Source of the DNA: Prevotella sp.
GTDB lineage: Bacteria > Bacteroidota > Bacteroidia > Bacteroidales > Bacteroidaceae
Direction of reading: 5' to 3'
NCBI GenBank assembly: GCA_016281815.1
Contig: JAEEJK010000075.1
Location: forward strand, 1 to 64,000
Length of the DNA stretch: 64,000 bases
Shown piece after piece: positions 1 to 9,298 of the stretch (within the stretch, counting starts at the first letter, position 1; the number at the start of each line of letters is the position of its first letter). Below the pieces are notes generated by a model. It searched no databases. It was not told the origin of the DNA and saw nothing but the letters and a program-made list of their open reading frames with translations. The position numbers and the translations under genes were made by a program.

Positions 1-490
1 ATTCGGGATTACTGTTTTTCTCACGAATTGTTGAATTGTCGAATTTTTCTGTGCTCACCAATTCTTTAATTCTCTAATTCGGGATTACCGTTTTTCTCAC
101 GAATTGTTGAATTGTCGAATTTTTTGTACTCATGAATTCTCTAATTCTCTAATTCGGGATTACCGTTTTTCTCACGAATTGTCGAATTGTCGATTTTTTG
201 TGCTCACCAATTCTCTAATTCTCTAATTCGGGATTACCGTTTTTCTCACGAATTGTCGAATTGTCGATTTTTTGTGCTCACCAATTCTTTAATTCTCTAA
301 TTCGGGATTACTGTTTTTCTCACGAATTGTTGAATTGTCGAATTTTTCTGTGCTCACCAATTCTTTAATTCTCTAATTCGGGATTACCGTTTTTCTCACG
401 AATTGTTGAATTGTCGAATTTTTTGTGCTCACCAATTCTTAAATTCTCTAATTCGGGATAATGATTCACCCGAATTCTCGAATTCTTATT
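1..490. repeat. 75-bp tandem minisatellite, about 6.5 units
   Basis: Units begin with ATTCGGGATTA at 1, 77, 152, 226, 300, 376 and 451, giving a period of 74-76 bp. Each unit holds a run of AATTGTCG-like words followed by AATTCTCT-like words, so the two halves are imperfect complements and could fold. The same unit recurs at 20432-20735 and as a single reversed copy near 9187-9250. There are no unique spacers, so this is not a CRISPR array. The array may continue left of the window. Confidence 0.93.
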
Positions 491-502
491 CGCCTCACTC
501 TT

Positions 503-1495
503 TCATTCATGATTATCTTTGTCATTCTTGCTCTCTGCCATGTATATTTCTATTGAGTTGATGATGTTCTGCCAGAGGATGTAGCAGCCGGGACCCACCG
601 AAGAGACGGGATTGAGGTAGGTGTAGGCAATCCAGATGGCGAAGTTGGTGTTCTTCTGACCCAGAGCCTGACCCGCCTCCTGCGCCCGTTGGTGGAAATG
701 CCCAAGATAGCGCCCCACGGCAAACTGGACGAGGCACAGCAGCAGACTCATACCAGCAATGCCTAACAGCAACCACGCCGTGGTGTCGGCATGGACGATG
801 TTCTTCACCGTAGTGCCCGTGACGATGGCTAATGAGAAGCCCCACAGATAGAAGGAGAGATCCTTGATGCTGATGATCCGCTGATGCAGCCGATGCATGA
901 AATGCTTCACGATATATGCCAGCAGCATGGGCACCACGAGCACAAGGCACACCTTGTAGAGAATGAGTGCGAAAGCCCTCCAGAAATCCATGCCCACCGA
1001 CGGGTCGATGAGTGGGAAACATACCGGCACCATCGCCGCCGTGAGGAAGTTGGAGAGGAAGGTGTAGGTGGTCATCTCCTCCAGGTCTCCACCGAGTTTG
1101 CTCGTCACCACGGCTGCTGCTGCGGCACAGGGTCCGATGATGCAGGTCAGCACCGCCTCAAGCAGGATGAGTCGGTCGCCGCTGACGTGCAGTCCGAGTA
1201 TGATCCCCATGATGATGGCGACGAAGAGCACCTGGAAGAGTCCTACCCACCAGTGCCACCCCACGGGACGCATCTTGTGGAAGTCCACCTTACAGAAGGT
1301 GACGAATAGGATGAGAAACATGAACAGCGGGAAGATGTCATCGATGATGGGTCCCATCACGGTGGCTATCCCGTCCAGTGCCGGTGTGAGCGCGAAGATG
1401 AAATACACCACCGTGCCTGCGAGCATCGCCACTGGAAGCGTCCACTCCTTGAGGAAGTGGAGCACGTCATCCCAAAAGCCGTTCTTCTCTCTCAC
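503..1495 (-). CDS. BASS-like (bile acid:sodium symporter superfamily) membrane transporter
   Basis: A 330-residue polytopic membrane protein with about nine or ten hydrophobic segments. The polar loop GQKNTNFAIWIAYTYLNPVS near residues 280-300 and the internal GPCAAAAAVVTS segment resemble the crossover regions of the bile acid:sodium symporter fold. That family moves organic anions with sodium; the substrate here is unknown. The start is a GTG, the first possible start after an in-frame TGA; no ATG lies before residue 24. It is followed on the same strand by a 75-bp minisatellite and preceded by the OPT transporter gene, so both may belong to one uptake locus. Family assignment rests on recalled motif similarity only. 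Confidence 0.65.
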   Translation of the reverse strand: MREKNGFWDDVLHFLKEWTLPVAMLAGTVVYFIFALTPALDGIATVMGPIIDDIFPLFMFLILFVTFCKVDFHKMRPVGWHWWVGLFQVLFVAIIMGIILGLHVSGDRLILLEAVLTCIIGPCAAAAAVVTSKLGGDLEEMTTYTFLSNFLTAAMVPVCFPLIDPSVGMDFWRAFALILYKVCLVLVVPMLLAYIVKHFMHRLHQRIISIKDLSFYLWGFSLAIVTGTTVKNIVHADTTAWLLLGIAGMSLLLCLVQFAVGRYLGHFHQRAQEAGQALGQKNTNFAIWIAYTYLNPVSSVGPGCYILWQNIINSIEIYMAESKNDKDNHE

Positions 1496-1497
1496 TT

Positions 1498-1572
1498 GTC
1501 AATACTTGACTTATATTTTGCATTTGCTCATGTCTACACTCCTGCACTCCTATACTCCTTTCAACTTGAAAT
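1498..1572. repeat. Partial copy of the GGAGTTTA / GTAGACAT spacer element
   Basis: Read on the minus strand this gap shows CAAGTTGAAAGGAGTATAGG, then GGAGTG words, GTAGACAT and GAGCAAATGC. The same words in the same order occur in the two 330-bp spacers at 41716-42035 and 43843-44178, with the middle part missing here. It separates the OPT and BASS-like genes. Confidence 0.7.
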
Positions 1573-1574
1573 GT

Positions 1575-3575
1575 TTATTTTTTCTTTGTCGCCCTGATGA
1601 AGAAGGCGATGAGGAGGAGGTATGCCAGCAGGGAGATCCATTCCGAAGTGTGGTTGGCAAGCCAGTCCTCGTTGATGAAGTTGTAGCCTGCGAAGCGCAG
1701 CAGGGCGCTTATGACACCCATGAGGGCACCGCCGGCGATGAAGCCGCTGGCGATGAGGGTGCCTTTCTCACCACGCTCATCATTCACCGCTTTGTCCTTG
1801 CTGCGGGTGGTCACCCACCAGTTGACACCGCCGCCCACCAGCAGCGGGATGTTGAGTTCGAGGGGGATGAACATGCCCAGGGCGAAGGGTAGGGCAGGCA
1901 CTTTGCAGAAGGTCAGGATGATGGCCACGGCGGCACCGATGGCATACAGCAGCCACGGAGCCCCCACGCCATTCATCAGCGGGTCGATGACGGCAGCCAT
2001 GGCATTGGCCTGCGGGGCAGCCAACTGGCCGCTGGCGAAGCCGTAAGTCTCGTTGAGCAGGATCATCACACCACCCACGGTGGCTGCCGACACCAGGGTG
2101 CCGAGGAATTTCCATGACTCCTGCTTGCGTGGCGTGGTGCCCAACCAGTAACCGATCTTGAGGTCGGTGATGAAGGCACCCGCCATGGAGAGGGCCGTAC
2201 ACACCACACCACCCATGATGAGGGCTGCCACCATGCCAGCCGTGCCTCTCAGCCCCACGGCCACCATCACTACGGAAGCGAGGATGAGGGTCATCAGCGT
2301 CATGCCAGATACGGGGTTGCTGCCCACGATGGCGATGGCGTTGGCTGCCACGGTGGTGAAGAGGAAGGCGATGACGGTGACGAGCAGGATGCCCATGATG
2401 GCGAAGAGAAGGTTGCCGTCCATCACACCAAACCAGAAGAAGAGGAAGGTGACGAGGATGGTGACGATGCTGCCGATGGCGATGACGCGGAAGGGGATGT
2501 CGCGGTTGGTGCGCTCCACGGCCTCCGTCTCGCCCCCCTTGCCCTTCATCTCCTTGGCAGCGAGTGACACGGCGCTCTTGATGATGCCCCAGGAGCGGAT
2601 GATACCGATGATGCCGGCCATGGCGATGCCGCCGATGCCGATGCTCTTGCCGTAACTCTTGAAAATGGCCTCAGGACTCATCTCTCCCACAGGTGTGGTG
2701 ATGGAGGGGTCCCATGCGTTGAGCACCTGGTCGCCGAAGAGCAGTGCCATGCCGGGGACGACGAGCCACCACACCGCCAGCGAACCGAGGCAGATGATGA
2801 AGGCGTATTTCAGTCCGATGATGTAGCCCAGTCCGAGTACGGCGGCTCCTGTGTTCACCTTGAACACCAGTTTGGTCTTGTCGGCTAACTGTTCTCCGAT
2901 GGCGATGGCACGGGTGGTGACACACTCGTTCCACCATCCGAAAGTGGCGACGATGAAGTCGTAGAGTCCGCCCACCAGTCCGGCGATGAGCAGCGGCCGT
3001 GCCTGGTTGCCGCCCCTGGCTCCGCTCACGAGCACCTGTGTGGTGGCTGTGGCTTCGGGGAAGGGGTATTTGCCGTGCATCTCCTTGACGAAGTATTTCC
3101 TAAACGGGATGAGGAAGAGAATGCCGATGATACCGCCGAGCAGCGATGACATGAACACCTTGACGAACGAGGCGGTCATCTCAGGGTCATCGGGGTATTT
3201 TGCCTGGAGGATGTAGATGGCGGGCAAGGTGAAGATGGCACCTGCCACCACAGCACCCGAGCAGGCACCGATGCTCTGGATAATGACATTCTCGCCCAGC
3301 GGGTTCTTGCGCTTGCCCAAGGAGGAGGCTCCCACGGCGATGATGGCGATGGGGATGGCGGCCTCGAACACCTGTCCCACCTTCAGTCCCAGGTAGGCGG
3401 CGGCAGCAGAGAACAGCATCGCCATGATGATGCCCCAGGTCACCGACCATGCGTTCACTTCGGCATATTGGCGCTCAGGGCGCATGATGGGTTCGTAATT
3501 CTCTCCTTCATGTAGTTCCCTAAACGCGTTGTCGGGCAACTGCATCACTTCATTCTCTTGTTCAGTCTCTTTCAT
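1575..3575 (-). CDS. OPT family oligopeptide/metal-chelate transporter
   Basis: A 666-residue inner-membrane protein of the OPT (oligopeptide transporter, YSL-related) family, which imports small peptides or metal-peptide chelates, usually proton-coupled. About 14-16 hydrophobic segments are visible, beginning with NAWSVTWGIIMAMLFSAAAAY. The Gly/Pro-rich stretches GENVIIQSIGACSGAVVAG, HGKYPFPEATATTQVLVSG and VGSNPVSGMTLMTLI are typical of bacterial OPT proteins. The ATG at 3575 (MKETEQENE) is chosen over an upstream TTG at 3605 because that extra stretch is simply the ATTGAAAA-type repeat read as codons. Length is normal for the bacterial branch. The likely next gene on the strand is the BASS-like transporter. 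Confidence 0.93.
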   Translation of the reverse strand: MKETEQENEVMQLPDNAFRELHEGENYEPIMRPERQYAEVNAWSVTWGIIMAMLFSAAAAYLGLKVGQVFEAAIPIAIIAVGASSLGKRKNPLGENVIIQSIGACSGAVVAGAIFTLPAIYILQAKYPDDPEMTASFVKVFMSSLLGGIIGILFLIPFRKYFVKEMHGKYPFPEATATTQVLVSGARGGNQARPLLIAGLVGGLYDFIVATFGWWNECVTTRAIAIGEQLADKTKLVFKVNTGAAVLGLGYIIGLKYAFIICLGSLAVWWLVVPGMALLFGDQVLNAWDPSITTPVGEMSPEAIFKSYGKSIGIGGIAMAGIIGIIRSWGIIKSAVSLAAKEMKGKGGETEAVERTNRDIPFRVIAIGSIVTILVTFLFFWFGVMDGNLLFAIMGILLVTVIAFLFTTVAANAIAIVGSNPVSGMTLMTLILASVVMVAVGLRGTAGMVAALIMGGVVCTALSMAGAFITDLKIGYWLGTTPRKQESWKFLGTLVSAATVGGVMILLNETYGFASGQLAAPQANAMAAVIDPLMNGVGAPWLLYAIGAAVAIILTFCKVPALPFALGMFIPLELNIPLLVGGGVNWWVTTRSKDKAVNDERGEKGTLIASGFIAGGALMGVISALLRFAGYNFINEDWLANHTSEWISLLAYLLLIAFFIRATKKK

Positions 3576-3582
3576 CTTTGCA

Positions 3583-3626
3583 GTATTATAATTTTCAATC
3601 TTCAATCTTCAATTTTCAATTTTTCA
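3583..3626. repeat. ATTGAAGATTGAAAA heptamer array
   Basis: A short array of 7-bp words (TTCAATC/TTCAATT on the plus strand) fills the gap between the OPT gene and the 106-aa gene. The same words recur at 3946-4018, 6258-6312, 6368-6408 and 22755-22806, always in gaps between genes. Confidence 0.85.
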
Positions 3627-3936
3627 TGTTCTTCCACCACGAGTACCACTTTCTGCGGGTGAGGTAGGTGAGGTCGCGCTCATGGCGGTATGCCTCGCGC
3701 TCGAAGGAGATGCGGTAGTAGGCGTTTCCTCTCTGGGTGAGCCTAAATAGCCATTCGATGACATACCACAGGTAGAAGAAGATGATGCCCATCTCCAGCA
3801 TCTGCGCCGTGTGGATGCGCTCATGGTTGAGCAACCTCGGTGTGACCCGAGTTTTGGGTCGCACGAACAGGATGCCCAGGATATTGATGGCCGAGAATCC
3901 CTTGAAGGGTATATATTTGTTGCGGATGACAATCAT
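3616..3936 (-). CDS. Small membrane-associated protein with an HExxH motif
   Basis: A 106-residue protein with HERIH at residues 38-42, an exact HExxH zinc-protease signature. A hydrophobic segment follows at about 46-66 (MLEMGIIFFYLWYVIEWLF), and the motif FEREAY at 78-83 could supply the third, glutamate zinc ligand. This order of HExxH, membrane helix and ExxA-like glutamate looks like a stripped-down gluzincin. No signal peptide is evident; the N-terminus is basic and mildly hydrophobic. ATG start at 3936. It lies between the OPT transporter and the secreted Dcp peptidase, both minus strand. Protease activity is inferred from motif only; similar short unnamed proteins exist in Bacteroidales to my recollection. 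Confidence 0.7.
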   Translation of the reverse strand: MIVIRNKYIPFKGFSAINILGILFVRPKTRVTPRLLNHERIHTAQMLEMGIIFFYLWYVIEWLFRLTQRGNAYYRISFEREAYRHERDLTYLTRRKWYSWWKNMKN

Positions 3937-3945
3937 CTCTTACTC

Positions 3946-4018
3946 TTCACTCTTCACTCTTCAATTTTCAATCTTCAATTTTCAATCTTCAATTTTCAAT
4001 TTTCAATCTTCAATCTTC
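3946..4018. repeat. TTCACTC and TTCAATT heptamer array
   Basis: Mixed CTTCACTC and ATTTTCAATCTTCA words run between the small HExxH gene and the M3 peptidase stop codon. It is another instance of the short-word intergenic arrays found throughout the window. Confidence 0.85.
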
Positions 4019-6137
4019 ACATCCCTCTTGCCTTGAGCAGTGAGGAGGGGTCGGGTTGTTTCATACCGGTGAAGTCGGTGAACATCTCCATGAGGTCCCT
4101 GGTGTTGCCGCGGCTGAGGATTTTGTCGCGAAGGTCCTGTCCCACCTCAGGCTTCAGCGGCCCGCGTGTCCTGAAGCAGTCGGCGATGTTGTCAGCCAGC
4201 ACTTCGGTCCAGAGATAACTGTAGTATCCGGCAGCATAGCCACCGCCCCATACATGGTTGAAATATGAGGTGGAGTAGCGCGGTGGTATCTGACTGTCGA
4301 GCAGACCGATTTCCCTCAGCGCCTTGGTTTCGAAAGCGGGAGCGTCGGCAGCCGAGGGTATCTCCTCTGCCTTCAGCATGTGCCATGCCATGTCGAGGCA
4401 GGTGGCCGCCAGGTTCTCTCCCAGTGCATAGGCCGAATGGAAGTTGATGGAATTGAGCATCTTCTCCTTCAGTTGGGCTGGCATGGGCTTGCCTGTGACG
4501 GCATGTTTGGCGTAGTGGTCAAAAATCTCCGGCACCGAGGCGAAGAACTCATTGAACTGTGACGGCATCTCCACGAAGTCGCGTGCCACGGCAGTTCCGC
4601 TCAGCGTATTGTATTGGCAGTTGGACAGGATACCGTGGAGGGCGTGTCCGAACTCATGGAAGAGGGTGGTCGTCTCGTCCCAGGTGAGGAGAGAGGGCTG
4701 TCCCTCCGGAGCCTTGGCGTTGTTGCACACATTGTAAATCAGCGGTATCTGCTGGCGAAGTCCGCTCTGCTTGGCAAATGAACTCATCCACGCACCTCCG
4801 CGCTTGGTGGGTCGGCGGAAGTAGTCGTTGTAGAACAGGGCGAGGGTTTTTCCGTCGCGGTCGGTCACCTCATACACCTTCATGTCGGGATGATAGGTGG
4901 GGATGTCCTTCCGCTGCTTGAAGTTCAGTCCATAGACGCGGTTGGCGGCATAGAACACGCCGTTGACCAGCACGCTGTCGATGTTGAAATAGGGTTTCAC
5001 CTCATCGTCAGAGATGTTGAAAGCCTCCTTTTTCATCTTGGCGGAGTAATAGAACCGGTCATAGGGCTGCAGTTGGAAGTCGGGACCCTCCGTCTTGCGG
5101 GCATAGGCCTCGATAGCCTTTGTCTCAGCCTCTGCCTTCGGCTTGTATTCCTGAATCAGTTGCTTGAGGAAGGCATACACCTGATCTGGGGTTTTGGCCA
5201 TCGTCTTCTCCAGTGAAAGCGAGGCGTAATTGTTGTGTCCCATCAGTTGGGCTCTCTCTGTCCTGAGTTTGGCGATTTCCACCACGATGGGGAAGGTGTT
5301 GAACGACCGTGTGCCGTCGGCGCGGTGGATGGAGGCCTCATAGACACGCTTGCGCAACTGGCGGTTGTCGAGGCTGGCGAGGATGGGTTGCTGCGTCGTG
5401 TTGATGATGACGATGCAGTAGGGTGTCTTTCCACCTCGGTTCTCCGCGTCTTTTTTGCACTGCTCGATGTCGGCCTGAGAGAGTCCCGCCAGTTCTTCCT
5501 CGCTGTTCACCCACACCACTGAGTTGTTGGTGGCGGAGGGCAGGAGGTCGCCCCATTGCTGCTGCAGGTCGGCGATGCGCAGGTTGATTTCCTTCATCCG
5601 TGCCATTTTGTCATCAGACAGGAGGGAACCTGAACGGACGAATGTCTTGTAGGTCTCCTCGGTGAGTTTCTTGTCCTCTCCTTTCAGTTTCTTCAACTGT
5701 TTGTCATAGACATATTTGATGCGCTGGAAGAGGTCTTTGTTGAATGTGATCTCATTCTCCAGTTCGGTGAGCAGGGGCATCACCTTCTTCTCGGTCTCTG
5801 CAATTTCCGGTGTCTTGTCGGCGCTGACGAGTCCGAAGAAGATGCTTGTCACGCGGTCGAGCAGCACACCGCTTTTCTCATAGGCGAGGATGGTGTTCTC
5901 AAACGTCGGCTTCTTCTTGTTATTTACGATGGCATTGATTTCCTTCCGCTGTTGGCGGATGCCCTCCTCGATGGCGGGCAGATAGTCGCTGTTCTTGATT
6001 CTGCTGAAGTCCGGAGCACCATAGGCCAGCGTGCTCGCTTTCAGCAGCGGGTTGTTGTCGTCATTGGTCATGTTGTTTGTCGCTGTGGCTGGCAGGAGCA
6101 TTGTCAGTGCCAGTCCGATGGTCAGTAATGTTCTCAT
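4017..6137 (-). CDS. dcp: Secreted M3 family peptidase, Dcp-type (peptidyl-dipeptidase)
   Basis: A 706-residue zinc peptidase of the M3 family. HEFGHALHG begins at residue 494, with His494 and His498 as zinc ligands and Glu495 catalytic; the third ligand should be a Glu about 25 residues later (EMPSQFNEFF region). The mature N-terminus, NPLLKASTLAYGAPDFSRI, matches the opening of E. coli Dcp-like enzymes, which remove C-terminal dipeptides from oligopeptides. A signal peptide (MRTLLTIGLALTMLLPATA) supports export, so the enzyme probably works in the periplasm. The ATG at 6137 is preferred; upstream in-frame codons to 6386 encode repeat-derived sequence and no signal peptide. Dipeptide release fits the nearby OPT peptide importer. 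Confidence 0.93.
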   Translation of the reverse strand: MRTLLTIGLALTMLLPATATNNMTNDDNNPLLKASTLAYGAPDFSRIKNSDYLPAIEEGIRQQRKEINAIVNNKKKPTFENTILAYEKSGVLLDRVTSIFFGLVSADKTPEIAETEKKVMPLLTELENEITFNKDLFQRIKYVYDKQLKKLKGEDKKLTEETYKTFVRSGSLLSDDKMARMKEINLRIADLQQQWGDLLPSATNNSVVWVNSEEELAGLSQADIEQCKKDAENRGGKTPYCIVIINTTQQPILASLDNRQLRKRVYEASIHRADGTRSFNTFPIVVEIAKLRTERAQLMGHNNYASLSLEKTMAKTPDQVYAFLKQLIQEYKPKAEAETKAIEAYARKTEGPDFQLQPYDRFYYSAKMKKEAFNISDDEVKPYFNIDSVLVNGVFYAANRVYGLNFKQRKDIPTYHPDMKVYEVTDRDGKTLALFYNDYFRRPTKRGGAWMSSFAKQSGLRQQIPLIYNVCNNAKAPEGQPSLLTWDETTTLFHEFGHALHGILSNCQYNTLSGTAVARDFVEMPSQFNEFFASVPEIFDHYAKHAVTGKPMPAQLKEKMLNSINFHSAYALGENLAATCLDMAWHMLKAEEIPSAADAPAFETKALREIGLLDSQIPPRYSTSYFNHVWGGGYAAGYYSYLWTEVLADNIADCFRTRGPLKPEVGQDLRDKILSRGNTRDLMEMFTDFTGMKQPDPSSLLKARGM

Positions 6138-6257
6138 GATGTCAGTATTTTTTTCTTGATGTATCGGTATAGATGAATGCAATGGGCAGGGTTTACATTT
6201 CCCACACCATGCAAATGATGTTGCAAAAATATAAAAAATATGGTATTCGACCAAAAA

Positions 6258-6312
6258 AATAGTGAAGATTGAAAATTGAAAATTGAAGATTGAAAATTGA
6301 GAATTGAAAAAT
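6258..6312. repeat. ATTGAAAATTGAAG heptamer array
   Basis: ATTGAAAA and ATTGAAGA words lie between the clpB terminator and the dcp start, with a second array at 6368-6408 on the other side of the hairpin. The two arrays flank the terminator in opposite orientation. Confidence 0.8.
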
Positions 6313-6326
6313 GTCTCAAGCATATA

Positions 6327-6367
6327 AAAGCCCCGCCAAAGGAACTGCAAATTCCCGGCGGGGCTTT
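6327..6367 (-). terminator. Rho-independent terminator of clpB
   Basis: The arms AAAGCCCCGCC (6327-6337) and GGCGGGGCTTT (6357-6367) are perfectly complementary over 11 bp with a 19-nt loop. On the minus strand the hairpin ends in TTTTATA, a usable U-tract. It lies 30 bp past the clpB stop codon and upstream of dcp, separating the two transcription units. Confidence 0.92.
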
Positions 6368-6396
6368 CTAAATCTTCAATCTTCAATCTTCAATTT

Positions 6397-8985
6397 TCAA
6401 TTTCTAAAAACCAGTCCGTCGCCGAACTCATCGATGATGATGGGTTTGTCGCGGCTCACCTCCTCGGCGAGGATACGGCGTGAGAGTTCGTTGAGCACCA
6501 GTTGCTGGATGGCACGTTTGACGGGACGGGCACCGAACTCCGGGTCGTAGCCCTCGCGGGCAAGGAAGTCGATAGCCTGTGGCGTGGCTTCCAGTTTCAG
6601 TCCCTGCGCCTCGAGCATGCGGCTGACGCCGTTCATCTGCAGGCGCACCACGTCGGCAATCTCGCTTTGTGTGAGCGGGAGGAACATGATGGTGTCGTCG
6701 ATACGGTTGAGGAACTCGGGACGGATGGTCTTCTTGAGCATCTCCATCACCTGTGTCCGTGTCTCGTCGAGAATCTGCTGGCGGTTGTGGTCATCCATTT
6801 TTTCCATCTGACTCTGTATGTACTGGCTTCCGAGGTTGGACGTCATGATGATGATGGTGTTTTTGAAGTTCACCGTGCGCCCCTTGTTGTCGGTGAGGCG
6901 GCCGTCGTCGAGCACCTGGAGGAGGATGTTGAACACATCGGGGTGTGCCTTCTCTATCTCATCGAAGAGCACCACGGAGTAGGGCTTGCGGCGCACTGCC
7001 TCGGTGAGTTGGCCGCCCTCATCGTAGCCCACATATCCCGGAGGAGCACCGATGAGCCGCGAGACGCTGTATTTCTCCATATACTCGCTCATGTCGATAC
7101 GCGTCATCATGCTCTCGTCGTTGAAGAGGTATTCCGCAAGCGCCTTGGCCAGTTCGGTCTTACCCACACCAGTCGTTCCCATGAAGATGAACGAAGCGAT
7201 GGGGCGCTTCGGATCCTGCAGACCAGCCCGTGAGCGGCGTACGGCATCACTCACCGCCTGGATGGCCTCATCCTGTCCGATGACACGGCGGTGGAGTTCC
7301 TCCTCGAGATGGAGCAGTTTTTCGCGCTCGCTCTGCAGCATACGGGTCACGGGGATGCCCGTCCAGCGGCTCACCACCTCGGCGATGTCATCAGCGGTCA
7401 CTTCCTCGCGCACCATGGAATCGCCCGCCTGTGCCTCCCGGAGTTGTGTCTGGATGTGCTCTATCTCACTCTCCAACTGCTGCAGTTTGCCGTATCGGAT
7501 TTCAGCCACGCGACCGTAGTTGCCTTCGCGCTCTGCCCGCTCAGCCTCGAACTTCAGCGTCTCTATCTGCTGTTTGTTCTGCTGGATGCGGTTGACGAGT
7601 TCTTTCTCTCCCTCCCATTTTGCCTTGAAAGTGTTCTCCTGCTCGCGCAGTTCGGCGATGTCATGGTCGAGTTGTGCCAGTTTGGGCTTGTCATCCTCAC
7701 GGCGGATGGCTTCGCGCTCAATCTCGAGTTGGGCAAGGCGGCGCGAGATCTCATCCAGTTCCTCGGGCACGGAGTCGCGCTCCATGCGCAGTTTGGCGGC
7801 AGCCTCGTCCATCAGGTCGATGGCCTTGTCGGGCAGGAAGCGGTCGCTGATATAGCGCTCGGAGAGTTGGACGGCGGCGATGCAGGCATCGTCCTGGATA
7901 CGCACCTTGTGGTGGTTCTCGTAGCGCTCCTTCAGTCCGCGGAGGATGCTGATGGCGCTCATCTCGTCGGGCTCGTCGACCATGACGGTCTGGAACCTGC
8001 GCTCCAGTGCCTTGTCCTTCTCGAAATACTTTTGGTATTCATTGAGCGTGGTGGCACCGATGGCGCGCAGTTCGCCACGAGCGAGGGCTGGCTTGAGGAG
8101 GTTGGCGGCATCCATCGCACCCTCGCTGGCTCCTGCCCCCACGAGGGTGTGTATCTCGTCGATGAAGAGGATGATACGGCCTTCGCTCTGCACCACCTCG
8201 TTGATGACGCTCTTGAGACGCTCCTCAAACTCTCCCTTGTATTTGGCGCCGGCGATGAGTTGTCCCATGTCGAGGGAGTATATTTCCTTGTCGCGCAGGT
8301 TCTCGGGCACGTCGCCGCGCACGATACGTCCTGCGAGTCCCTCCACGATGGCGGTCTTGCCTGTGCCCGGCTCACCGAGCAGGATGGGGTTGTTCTTTGT
8401 ACGCCGTGAGAGGATCTGCAGCAGGCGGCGGATCTCGTCGTCACGCCCGATGACGGGGTCGAGTTTTCCGGCACGGGCAGCCTCCACCAGGTTCTTGGCA
8501 TACTTCGAGAGGCTCTGGTAGTTTTCGTCGCCTGACATGGAGTTGACCTGCTTGCCTTGGCGCAGCGCGTCGATGGCGGCGCGCAGGTCCTTGGCGGTGA
8601 TGCCTGCGTCGCGGAGGATGCGGCTGGCGGTCGACTGCACGTCGAGCAGTGCCATGAGCATGGGTTCAACTGAGACGAACTCGTCGCCCATCTGCTGTGC
8701 CATCTCCATGGTGCGCTGCAGCACGGTATTGGTGGTGTTGCTCAGGTAGGTGCTGCCGCCTTGTACGCGGGGCAGGTGACTGATCTCGCTGTCTACCACG
8801 CGCTCGATCTGTGCGGCGTTGGCTCCCAGTTTCTGAAAGATGAAGCGGGTGATTTCCTTGTCCTTGATGAGGATGCCCTTGAGCAGATGCTCGGGCTCCA
8901 CATACTGCTGACCAGCCCGCTCGGCACAAGTCACGGCTTCTTGCACGGCTTCCTGTGCCTTGATGGTGAATTTGTCGAATGTCAT
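6397..8985 (-). CDS. clpB: ATP-dependent disaggregase ClpB
   Basis: An 862-residue Hsp100 chaperone that works with DnaK to pull apart protein aggregates in the cytoplasm. The Clp N domain covers about residues 1-145. The first AAA+ module has Walker A GEPGTGKT at 204-211. The coiled-coil M domain lies at about 400-530, rich in E/R/K ([19 protein letters not shown]). The second AAA+ module has [19 protein letters not shown] near 600 and the conserved [13 protein letters not shown]. Length is standard for ClpB; the M domain and the lack of a ClpP-binding loop separate it from ClpA/ClpC. The start ATG follows AAGGAGAAAAATC, a clear Shine-Dalgarno. It is a housekeeping gene next to phage-derived loci only further downstream. 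Confidence 0.98.
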   Translation of the reverse strand: MTFDKFTIKAQEAVQEAVTCAERAGQQYVEPEHLLKGILIKDKEITRFIFQKLGANAAQIERVVDSEISHLPRVQGGSTYLSNTTNTVLQRTMEMAQQMGDEFVSVEPMLMALLDVQSTASRILRDAGITAKDLRAAIDALRQGKQVNSMSGDENYQSLSKYAKNLVEAARAGKLDPVIGRDDEIRRLLQILSRRTKNNPILLGEPGTGKTAIVEGLAGRIVRGDVPENLRDKEIYSLDMGQLIAGAKYKGEFEERLKSVINEVVQSEGRIILFIDEIHTLVGAGASEGAMDAANLLKPALARGELRAIGATTLNEYQKYFEKDKALERRFQTVMVDEPDEMSAISILRGLKERYENHHKVRIQDDACIAAVQLSERYISDRFLPDKAIDLMDEAAAKLRMERDSVPEELDEISRRLAQLEIEREAIRREDDKPKLAQLDHDIAELREQENTFKAKWEGEKELVNRIQQNKQQIETLKFEAERAEREGNYGRVAEIRYGKLQQLESEIEHIQTQLREAQAGDSMVREEVTADDIAEVVSRWTGIPVTRMLQSEREKLLHLEEELHRRVIGQDEAIQAVSDAVRRSRAGLQDPKRPIASFIFMGTTGVGKTELAKALAEYLFNDESMMTRIDMSEYMEKYSVSRLIGAPPGYVGYDEGGQLTEAVRRKPYSVVLFDEIEKAHPDVFNILLQVLDDGRLTDNKGRTVNFKNTIIIMTSNLGSQYIQSQMEKMDDHNRQQILDETRTQVMEMLKKTIRPEFLNRIDDTIMFLPLTQSEIADVVRLQMNGVSRMLEAQGLKLEATPQAIDFLAREGYDPEFGARPVKRAIQQLVLNELSRRILAEEVSRDKPIIIDEFGDGLVFRN

Positions 8986-9059
8986 GATTTTTCTCCTTTC
9001 TTTGTTTGTTTCTGCCCATGAAAGTCAAAAATCATACCATGTTGGGATGTGTGACAAAA

Positions 9060-9298
9060 TGGCACATGAAGGATTTTGAATTAAGGATTAAGGATTAAGA
9101 ATTAAGAATTATGATTACCATTGTGTAGAGGGTCTATAGGGTCAATAGAATCTATAGAATCTAGAGGGTCTAGAGAAGAAATAAAAATCCCGAATTAGAG
9201 AATTGGCGAATTGTTCAATGAAGAAAATTCTGAATTCTCTGATTCGGGATAGTATTTATTCGGACGCGATACATCGCGTCCCTACCTGAGGGCGGGAA
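9060..9298. repeat. Composite intergenic repeat region with a REP-like hairpin
   Basis: This gap holds, in order, ATTAAGGATTAAG words, the ATTATGATTAC motif also seen in the 41.7-44.7 kb spacers, a run of TCTATAGA/TCTAGAGG words, one reversed unit of the 75-bp minisatellite (9187-9250), and a hairpin at 9262-9281. The hairpin arms are GGACGCGAT and ATCGCGTCC with a 2-nt loop. No gene is seen in it. The hairpin has no following U-tract on either strand. Confidence 0.85.

Noticed and set aside
1..490. Possible CRISPR array
   Set aside because: Units are nearly identical along their whole length with no unique spacers, and no cas genes are in the window.
884..1309. Open frame on the plus strand opposite the BASS-like gene
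   Set aside because: It is a shadow frame of the membrane protein, His/Glu-rich with no domain; the minus-strand frame has membrane helices and family motifs.
3576..3605. TTG start adding ten residues to the OPT transporter
   Set aside because: The added residues are ATTGAAAA repeat DNA; the ATG at 3575 is a better start.
6138..6386. N-terminal extension of the Dcp peptidase
   Set aside because: The extra codons are repeat-derived and would bury the signal peptide that begins at 6137.
7291..8409. 372-codon plus-strand frame opposite clpB
   Set aside because: It is a shadow of clpB, whose minus-strand frame has full AAA+ motifs and a ribosome-binding site.
9262..9281. Hairpin GGACGCGAT/ATCGCGTCC as a terminator
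   Set aside because: Neither strand has a U-tract after it; it is more like a REP-type element.
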